A stretch of DNA of 22,862 bases, taken from Spongospora subterranea. Taxonomy: Eukaryota > Endomyxa > Phytomyxea > Plasmodiophorida > Plasmodiophoridae. This document shows positions 9,801 to 18,200 of the stretch, piece by piece; position 1 is the stretch's first letter; each line of letters starts with the position of its first letter. The position numbers and the translations under genes were made by a program. Below the pieces are notes generated by a model. That model had not been told where the DNA came from. It was given only the letters and a program-made list of their open reading frames with translations, and did not search any database. The stretch spans positions 10,919 through 33,780 of the forward strand of contig OUQQ01000307.1 in the NCBI GenBank assembly GCA_900404475.1, read 5' to 3'.

Positions 9801-12800
9801 TGTTGCTTTTTCAGGATGGGTTTCGCGAAACCGGGCGTTTTAGGAAAGACGCTGGAACCGTGCGATAATGAATCGGCACCGTCTCCAAATTTCGATGCTT
9901 TGAGTGATGGAGACAACTTATGACTTGGCGAGCCCCACTTTTTGATATTTGTCTGGATAGCAAATGGGTTTTAGGACATCTCAGAGTTACAACTGAACAG
10001 AGCATCCCCACCGTAACATTGTGATCAAGATTTTCATCGGTTGTTAACGATGTTTCTTTCTGAGGTAATTCCTAACCTGGTTCAGACAACGATCTGATAT
10101 CCATATAAAAAGTTTTACTTCGTTCCACCGTATATCTTGCAGCACTCTTCTATTGTGAGAATCTGGGGGCGGTGATCGCAACGCTTCAGCGGATGCCTCC
10201 AAATCTCGTATTCTCGCAACACAATGATCATGAAGATGATTATGATTGTTGATTTCAGTATCTTCTTTCTCAAGAAGTTGCGATTCTAAATTCTATATTC
10301 TCAGGTTAGACAAACCAAAAAACGGGGAGAGCGGCACGCTTATACGTCGGAAAGATGCTGATATGACAACGACTCTCGAACCAAATTTTCGTTCGAACGC
10401 ATCAAGACATCTATACGATCCAGTAGCTGCATTTCAACGGCTTTGCAAGCAACAATTTGGTTGCCAAGTACAACTGCTGCATTGCTTGGATCGGCGTCAA
10501 CGATCTAACCATCATCAGCAGTGATGCAGGCGAAACGCTTCTTGAACATACAGGCCGAAGCATAAGCTCAACAGAGCGTTCGAGAGACGACAGATCAGCA
10601 GTCACCTTTTGGGAAATTGAATTACGAATATTTTGCTCTGCCGTTGCAATCTATTTGAGCATTAGCCCCGATGCGGGTCGGACTTAACAGAACAAACCTC
10701 AGAAGCGAACTTGATTGTAGATAACTCCAGCTGCCTTTGGATGCGGTCCCTGATATTGTGTAAACAAACCGGATTTTGGATGATATTTTGACTGCACCTT
10801 TGATGGGCCACGCTGATAATTTCTGCTTTCAGCAAAGGAATTTGCCAATTGGATGACTCTTCGCCTCCCACGTTGGCCTGCTCAGGTCCAGCATAGTCCA
10901 ATGTTACTGGTACCATGGATACATCGGTTCTAAGCTCGGCAATTATTTTGTTGGAGATTTTCAGCTCCGTTTTAACTGTTTCATATATTCCCCTTAAAGC
11001 ACTAAGCAAGAATCAATATAAAGAAAACAAAAAAAGTACAATGCGTAATTATCACCAGTTTCTTTGCTTGAGGTCAACGTATTTATGTTTTACGATGCAA
11101 TTGTTTTGCTCTGTTTCGAGAAGCAAACGACTAAGTTGTATGGCATCTTTTCGGACCGATTCCACTATAGTGACCAGACGAGGAGCATTCTCGCTGTCCA
11201 AAGACTGAAAACGGTGTAATTCACAACAAAAACTAAACCAGAAAGAATTATACCTTCTGAATTGAGGATATAATGGAATCAATTCGAGTGTCAATGGTTT
11301 TGGAATAGTCATTGATGACCGCGTCACACGTCAAACATCGGCTAAATTCAACATCTTCGATTCTGTCAGGCCCGGAACCTTCAAACGTTGAGAAGGACCA
11401 CAAAACCGCGAATTCGAGAAACATGCCTTTTTTCGCCAATGCCGCAGTGAAACGTTCCTCTGTTTCTCTCATCTCGTGACGCATAGAACTCACTAGCGAG
11501 GACATTTTTTTCATCTCAAGCGTTCGGCGGCGTAATAACTCTATTTGAGAGTGCTGTTTGGAAGCCATTAACCTCAGATAGATATGGAAACTATCCCAGC
11601 TTACTTGTTTTCGCGTTCGTTTAACTTGTTCGTTTTTGTCCAAGCTTGCTTGATGAAGCAGTTTTTGTAATGATAAATTTTTGGCTCTCATTCTTGTAAT
11701 AGTGGCTTGAGAAGCCATCTCGGATTTTTGTAGCCGCCACAGATCTATGCTAAGATCACGAAGGCGCCGGTTAGCAGAGCATTCTAATGTCTAAGGCAAT
11801 CAACTTTGTGCAAGGGTGAGTTCCGAGTGCAATGACCTTTGTTGTTGATAATTGGGCCGCTATCGCTATGATGCACGCGTTTTTGTCGCGAATTACTCGG
11901 TTTTCTTCACCGGATTGCAGTGCCTCGGTTGTTTTGAGCAGGACTTCAACGTGAGATTTGCATTCGTCAAGTTCACTCTCCAGCGCAAAAATTCTTCGCG
12001 TCAGTGTATTTTCGATTTTCGAATCGGTACTTACTTGATTTACATCAATATCTGTCATAGAGATTTAATCGGCGTCGAAATGTTAAACAATCCATACCAT
12101 CAGACTGCTTTTCGATTTGGAATGAATTCATTTGCGAAACGAGTAAATCGCTGCAAGATTCGCAACGTTTGCTGGAAACAAATTCGATGGGTTCGGAAAC
12201 TAGAGTTTCACTAATGTTGACAATGTGCAGTTGTCGCTCCAGTTCAATTATCACTTTGTTTGCCTCCGCACATACAGATATTTCCTGTTGCTTCTCACAT
12301 TGCAGTTGGTGAACTTTCAGTCCGCTCCGTTCAAGTTCCAGGCGGAGCGTTTCGTTTTCTTTGATTAGAGCATACCTATGGGTTTTGATATGCTCCATGG
12401 AATCTAAAAGATCTTTTTCCCAGGTGTTGACAGAATGAGCTTCGAAATCTGGATAAATGATGGCTGCAACACATGGGCATCACATTTTCCTAGTAAAAAT
12501 TTCAATAATCAATTGACTACCTCTCAGACGATGGACTTCTTGCTGCAACCGATTTGATAGCGCCAGTAATTGCCTTGCATTTTCAGTTTCTTGCTCATGC
12601 AGCTCCTGCATTGAATTGCGCTTTGATTCTTGCGCCACAATCTGATCAACTTGCGCTTGCAGTGCCACATAGCGTTTGGTTAATTCAGAATCTTCATTGT
12701 CCGAATGCAAGCTAGAAATTTCCTTGGATAAAGGAGCTTTGACCTGATGAATTCGAAGTAACTCGGTCTTTTCTCTGATCGCATCTTCTAGATGTGAAAT

Positions 12801-15088
12801 TTGCCTAACCGATGTTAAACAACAAATTTTTTATACTGACTTCCTGGGTACCGAAGATGTGATATTTGGATAGAGCTCATTTGGTTCTTGAATGTCGTAC
12901 ACGATATTTGGGAAGTCTGCAAATTTGCCTCCATAACTGCGACTCGTAAACTGATCGATGAAAGCATTTCTAATAGATTATGCGAAGCCGCGGCGGCAAC
13001 TTCCCCTCGGTGACCATGGAGCTGATTGTAAAGAGTAGAAATCGCTTTCCGAATTCCCAACAGCGTTGGATGCTCGCTCTCATTGTCGTCTCTGGTAGAA
13101 ATACAATGCAGTTTCTTCTCATGATTCAACAATGACGCCTGAGCGATACTTTGTAGGGATTGGAGCTTATCAATGTCGCTCTAGATACCGTTTTTAAGTA
13201 ACAAGAAGTAAACATACAGATTTGCTTTGTAACCTGTAATTGCGCATTAACCTCGAGAGATTCAGCAAGTTGACTTCGAAGCCGTGCCACATTGGAGGTG
13301 CTAACATTTTCACGATCGTCTTCAATGATTTTTTTTAACTCCGATATCTTGCTATCCTTGAACAATATTGATGCTTCTGCATCTTGAACCTTCCTGAGCA
13401 CCAGGGTTAGAGTTGACTTTTCTGAATAGATAAACTAACGCTTGTAAAGAAACAATATCTGAAGAAAGGCCAGAATTAACGATGTTCAAGTTCTCGATTT
13501 CTTTCTTCATTGTAGTCGCTTCACTTTTTAGTCTTTTGATAAACTCTTTATGAGATGCTATTTCAGCAATTTGTATGGCACTTTTATCAGCCTAATGTCG
13601 AATTAGAATGCTAGAAGAACAGTCCAGTGAGCGAACCCAACCATAGCATGCATCTCGCCAATTTTGTTTTTATGCTCTTCCTGTGCTCTCGTAAGGTCGT
13701 TGTTCAACTGTTCAATCAGGCTTTTCAACTGCTGAGGGTCGCCATTGGCCTTTCGCTCCCTTAGTTCATGCTGACATGCCTTAAGACTCGCTGATAGTTG
13801 GACCTGTGAAAAGGTCAGCTGAGAAACTAGTGTGGGAAAGAATTGGTTCTACATTGTCTCTTTCGAGCAATTGTACTTTCTCAGCGCTGGCCTTGCTCAT
13901 TTCAAAATTGTCCTGAGCATAGATAAATATGGGGATTATCGACTTGTTTGTCAAGATTCAAGCACCTCCATGTGTGCACGAAGTAATTCCTGTTGCTCCT
14001 GAAGGTCTGCCTCTTTGACAGCAATGTTTTCTGTTGCAGAAGTAAGTAGTTGGCGAATTTTAAACAATTCTGCTTGCAAAGCCGCCTTTTCATTTTGAAG
14101 ATCATCGACTGATGCAATTTTTACATTCAAATCCTTGAGTTTACAATCTAGGACATGTTGCAGGTTGCTTATGGTGTCATCTTTAGCCTTCAAAATAGAC
14201 AAAACTTTTTTGTTCTTGAATTCATTGTCTTCTCGCTCACGCTCTACAATTATATCAACCATCGCTGCGATGGCTGGTGACTTGGAAGACAGAGTTCTTG
14301 TCAACGTGTCGAAAGAGTTGGCCTTTTGCGTTAGAAATTCACATTCATCTTTAGCACTTGATAATTGCCGCCTCAAATCGTCATTTTCTTTCTTAGCGTG
14401 GATAAGCTCTTCTTCATATGCCAATGTGAGTTTTTTTGCATTTACTTTGTGTTCAACTTCAAGGACTTCAGCATTTTGAATGACTTTGTCGGTCTTTGGA
14501 GATACAGCCTCCATGCTTTTCTTGGAATCCGCAGGTGGAATCGTGTCATTTTTGTGAGATGGTTCCATAACTTGGTCAAGACGATGCGGAACGATAACCG
14601 TCGAACCCCAAAGCGAAATTAGCGCAAAGAATTTTTGTTGAAAAAATGAAGAGCGCACATGAAAAATCTGGACAAGGAGACTCAATGAACGTACAAACGA
14701 AATATTTTGAAGAATCTCACATCGCGGTGCATGTGATCACAATCATAAGCAACTTCCTTGGCTTTTCGAGGCTTCGGGATGGGTTTTCGCAGATGTAGTC
14801 GTACCTCGATCAACGCTTGCCCGGAAGCTGGCAATTGCACATGCGAGGGCTGCACTGCGAACCGGTCGCTACCTGGTGAAATCTCAATATCCACAGCCCA
14901 AGGCATAGGATTTGTGATTCTGACACACTGGGTATAGACCTGCACAGCACTGATTGAACTAATCCGCCATATGTATTCATAGTTTACTGGACCTGATTCA
15001 GTCGGACACTCGTAAAAAGCAATTCTTCTGGCTCAATTTTCATCATGTGATTGTGTTCCGCGGGCGGTTCGCGCGCGGCTGCGGCCAT
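6890..15088 (-). CDS. Giant MSP/ASH-domain coiled-coil protein, 34 exons
   Basis: Exons (minus): 15088-14993, 14939-14721, 14667-13966, 13912-13853, 13803-13642, 13591-13440, 13393-13234, 13180-12852, 12804-12521, 12448-12098, 12051-11837, 11790-11605, 11553-11427, 11378-11254, 11204-11056, 11001-10698, 10650-10552, 10504-10346, 10292-10119, 10059-10018, 9952-9782, 9732-9370, 9313-9256, 9203-9145, 9060-8980, 8929-8669, 8618-8563, 8522-8337, 8256-8131, 8080-7891, 7828-7706, 7625-7437, 7382-7167, 7117-6890. They join in one frame of about 2,130 residues. Residues about 17-127 form an MSP/ASH immunoglobulin-like domain (EPEELLFTSVRLNQ, VRITNPMPWAVDIEI, VQPSHVQLPASGQALIEV). The rest is mostly heptad coiled coil, with a Pro/Ser linker near residue 1400, a Ser-rich stretch near 1860 and four CxxC motifs (about 818, 1029, 1539, 1822). 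ASH plus coiled coil is typical of centrosome, basal-body and cilium proteins; that role is inferred and no ortholog is named. Uncertain joins: exons 13/14 (GC-AG intron or a 16-residue read-through), 27/28 (40-nt intron) and 31/32. The start follows upstream stops; fusion to the ASH-like exons further upstream cannot be excluded. Confidence 0.85.
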
Positions 15089-15262
15089 GCTGATGTCGTC
15101 TCCTCGTTGGTCAAAGCTCAAACAGCTTGACCATTCGCTTTAATCAGTATCCAATCAATGCCATTGCACTCTGCAGCACAAACCTCAGATTTGTTACCAG
15201 TACAGCGATAAAAGAGGCTCCGCTACAGCTTCTGTATCGTCATCAGTACGGTCCCTTCTGCC

Positions 15263-15913
15263 TCAGCCCAGTAAACCTGTTGTCATCCTGAGTATGGGGC
15301 GGCAATGCATCATTGTTACCAATTCAACATGTCCATCGTTACCTCGCTTGGCATGGTTTCTGCCAACGGAAACTTGAAAAAAGTGAACACCATATTGTGT
15401 TTTCCCAACAAGATGTAGTTCAAAACGGGGTCGCTGGTTCACGGGGATTGAAAGTATGATCAAACAGATAAACTCCTCAGAATTTAGGCGGAAAACTGCA
15501 GGGCTTGTCGAATTGATTTAGCGATTTCAAATTCATGAGCAATTAAAGGATGCTCGCGTTCTGCATCACAGTTCAGAAGACAGTCTCGTTTACATAAAAA
15601 ACTAATCGTTTGCCTGCAACTCCCTTCGCGTATGTCTGATTTACTTCCCCGCGATCCTACAACTGTTTCACTCTGCCGGGCATGACAATCGACAACCAAA
15701 AGTGACAGGAAAATATACCGAGACAGAAAGTTGCACCAGTAATTCGTAATCCGACGCCATGGCGCTATATTCAAGGTCAAGACGGCAGTCTGGGACAATT
15801 TCCAGCTGTACTGTTTCATTACAGCTTTGATATACTGCACTCGATCTGACGAGCCACGTGCTGTAGTTGAATGATGTTGTGCTGAGGGGAAAATTGACTA
15901 TCTCACCGTTCAC
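15263..15913 (-). pseudogene. ASH/Hydin-like exon remnants, frame-broken
   Basis: A frame at 15913-15719 reads FPLSTTSFNYSTW and LEIVPDCRLDLEYS without a stop. It splices over a 46-nt GTATAT...GGCAG intron (15673-15718) into a frame running to a stop at about 15484. An overlapping second frame, down to the stop at 15263, reads FRLNSEEFICLIILSIPV, RPRFELHLVG and TQYGVHFFQVSVG, beta-strand patterns typical of ASH/Hydin domains. I found no splice that moves from the first frame to the second, so the sequence is probably frameshifted. The part right of 15760 lies in duplication copy 1. It may be a separate decaying gene or lost 5' domains of the neighbouring coiled-coil gene, which begins 175 nt downstream on the same strand. 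Confidence 0.35.
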
Positions 15914-16724
15914 GTCAATGAATGTTTTATTATATTAAGCTGACGAGCATGATGGTGAGAAGGTTCGACGGCCCTCGTTTCATATGGATCAAGCGAGCCT
16001 CGTTTTCGGCTGAATGAATCGCAATATGAACGTTTTTCGCTACAGCAACGGCATCCTGCGCGGCAATTCTCGAACCCCAGTTGTTGAACTGAAAAAAATA
16101 TTACGAATTCAAGTCATAAGATCAAACTGAACCCGACCTTCCTGTCGCTGACTCAAACACAGTTTTTCTCCTCTTGTTTTTTCCCAGAAACTGCACGGCG
16201 AGATCCCTCGACACACGTTTGGGAATTCAAAGCCGATCACCGAATTATCAATTCGGATTCCGCAGCTAGAATCATCACGATTCTTACAGAACCTGAGCGG
16301 CGTCGAAGAAATGGTGTAGGAGAACGATTGCGGTCACAATATCGCGTTTACTTCACGAAACTTTATTTCGTGGCGACAAAATGACGATGAAAAGACCCGC
16401 TCCATCTTGCACATCCTATCCCCCCATGCCTCAAAATAGCCATCTATCGCCATCCATCGCCAGACAGCCCAAAATGAGGATCTGAAGCCCAGCGATGGCC
16501 AGTGGAAATTGCAGCAGTCGTAGGAGCGGCCAATATATACCAGCCGTGTCTGTAACTGTTACTGCCTGAATATTGGTGACCTGTAACGACGATCGCACAC
16601 TGGCGTTTGACCAATTGGGCGGGCGATTCAATCCGCACCAACAACCACACACATTTGGGCGTGTCTGGCGATGACGAAGATGGCGATCCCATGGCTGATG
16701 GCGATCGTGATCCCATTGGCCGCA
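15760..16724. repeat. Segmental duplication, copy 1
   Basis: This aligns with 17351-18254 in the same orientation with many small indels. Shared landmarks are the CAGTCTGGGACAATTTCCAG block, CACGTGCTGTAGTTGAATGA, the GAGCGGCGTCGAAGAAATGG block, the CCAAT/GGGCGGG box and the signal-peptide codons. Copy 1 keeps an open minus-strand ASH-like exon but only the signal peptide of the LPMO gene. Left of 15760 and right of 16724 I see no similarity to the flanks of copy 2. Confidence 0.88.
16611..16624 (+). promoter_or_regulatory. CCAAT box with adjacent GC box, copy 1
   Basis: CCAATTGGGCGGGC lies 60 nt upstream of the truncated reading frame at 16671. The same element at the same distance precedes the intact gene in copy 2. 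CCAAT followed at once by GGGCGGG is a plausible fungal promoter element; function is inferred. Confidence 0.45.
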
Positions 16725-16796
16725 TTCAGTGAAACCGACAGAGTCAGGAAACTGCATGTGAGATACCCGGTCTGGTGCACGTTGCGATCCAGTTGA
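16671..16796 (+). pseudogene. Truncated copy of the LPMO signal-peptide exon
   Basis: The start reads MTKMAIPWLMAIVIPLAA, near-identical to the signal peptide of the LPMO gene at 18201. Homology ends at the Ala-Ala before the cleavage site (16724). Twenty-three unrelated residues (FSETDRV...) then run to a stop at 16796. It is either a 5' gene fragment or a 41-residue secreted-peptide frame still attached to a duplicated promoter. The catalytic histidine and all later domains are missing. Confidence 0.7.
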
Positions 16797-16814
16797 GAGG
16801 GGAGAATCAATTAC

Positions 16815-17315
16815 CTTCCTAAAACGTGTCGTTAACCGTGGTCTCAAAGCAGAGAAAACAAAAACATGGGTTTCTGAAATGTTTAACATTGATGGCAAAC
16901 TTTGCCAAGACTTACCTTGTTCGATTATCAGTTTTCTGGTTCTGCTTCGCGACAACGAGGAACCTGGTTCAAAGCCATGGAACGACCACTAATTTAATGA
17001 ATTTTCATCGGTACCCACCCGACGCGAGCACGAAAACGGTGGTCGTCTTGACATCCAAAGACGTTGGCGTATCTTGGAACCTGCTGGACCTGTCCGATTG
17101 ACCTTTGCTCGAAACGAATTCAAAATCTACTTCCGCAAAAGACAGCAGACATATTTTGATGAAAAAGGAGGCGCCTCAAACAACGGTTAACGACAACGTG
17201 TACAATCAATGGCAATGGTGGAAATTTCTGAATCTGCTTCTGGTTTGACCATTCCAAATCCAGTTGGATGACACCAGATACTCTGGCGGTTTTCAAATGT
17301 CCAGCTCATTTTTAT
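16815..17315 (-). CDS. Partial ASH/Hydin-like gene, four phased exons
   Basis: Four minus-strand segments join in one frame of 111 codons without a stop: 17315-17198, 17126-17019, 16963-16916, 16873-16815, with introns of 71, 55, 42 and 42 nt. The last uses a perfect GTAAGT donor and CATTTCAG acceptor. The product contains GMVKPEADSEISTIAIDC, FEFVSSKGQSDRSS, LDVKTTTVFVLASGSS and ETHVFVFSALRPR. These are alternating strands of the type seen in ASH/Hydin domains. It lies between the two duplication copies. The next donor (GTAATTG, at 16814) opens into copy 1, and upstream the frame enters copy 2, where an in-frame stop appears. The gene is therefore incomplete as seen. Family assignment is tentative. 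Confidence 0.4.
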
Positions 17316-17965
17316 CTGTGAATCGGGATCATCAATTGCCTTCCCACCAATGGCGCTATAAGGTCAAGACTGCAGTCTGGGACAATTTCCAGCTGACTGC
17401 TTCATTACAGCCTGCATTGCTGCACTAGGCTGACGACCACGTGCTGTAGTTGAATGATGGTGGGCTGAGGGGAAATTTGACCATCTCACCGCTCAAGTCA
17501 ATGAACGTTTTATTTTATAAGCGAGCGTCGTTTTCGGCAGCACGAATCACAATGTATGAACGTTTTCGCCACAACAACGGCATTCTGCGCGGCAATGCTC
17601 GAACCCATGATTTGTATCGGCGAGAATATTTGAACAAGTAAACACACATTTACGAATGCAAGTCATAAGATTGAACTGATCCCGGCCATCCTGTTGCTGA
17701 CTTAAGCACAGTTTTTCTCCTTTTTATACCCAGAAACTGCACTGCGAGATCCCTCGACACACGTTTGGGAATTCAAAGCTGATCACTGAGTTATCACTTC
17801 GGATTCCGCAGCTACTGTTCTTACAGAACCTGAGCGGCGTCGAAGAAATGGTGTAGGAGAACGATTGCGGCACCGGTCACGATCACTTCGTGGCGACAAA
17901 TGACGATGAAAAGACCCGATCCATCTTGCACATCCAATCCGACCATGCCTCAAAATAATCATCCA

Positions 17966-18042
17966 TGGCCAGTGGAAATTGCTGCAGTCGTAGGATCCGA
18001 AGCCCCCCGTTGGCCAGTAAAAATTGCAGCAGTCGTAGGATC
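17966..18042. repeat. 45-bp tandem repeat in the LPMO upstream region
   Basis: TGGCCAGTGGAAATTGCTGC at 17966 recurs as TGGCCAGTAAAAATTGCAGC at 18011, a 45-nt step. Both units extend to GTCGTAGGATC. Copy 1 has this core once (near 16497), so the repeat arose after the larger duplication or was lost there. Confidence 0.75.
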
Positions 18043-18140
18043 GGCCGATACACCACCCGTGTCTGTAACTGTTACAGCCTGACTCATAATGATAATTCAA
18101 TATTGGTGACCTGTAACGAGGATCGCACACTGGCGTTGGA

Positions 18141-18154
18141 CCAATTGGGCGGGC
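18141..18154 (+). promoter_or_regulatory. CCAAT box with adjacent GC box of the LPMO gene
   Basis: CCAATTGGGCGGGC lies 60 nt upstream of the ATG at 18201. It is preserved exactly in the duplicated upstream region at 16611, although the surrounding sequence has diverged by indels and substitutions. That conservation suggests a real element. Confidence 0.5.
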
Positions 18155-18200
18155 GATTCAATCCGCGCCAACAACCACACACATTTGAGCGTGTCTGAGG

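Noticed and set aside
16431..16955. Long minus-strand open frame (174 codons) across duplication copy 1
   Set aside because: It reads through the GTAAGT...TTTCAG intron at 16874-16915 and then antisense to the LPMO signal-peptide exon and promoter. The only credible coding parts are the short ASH-like exons at its upstream end.
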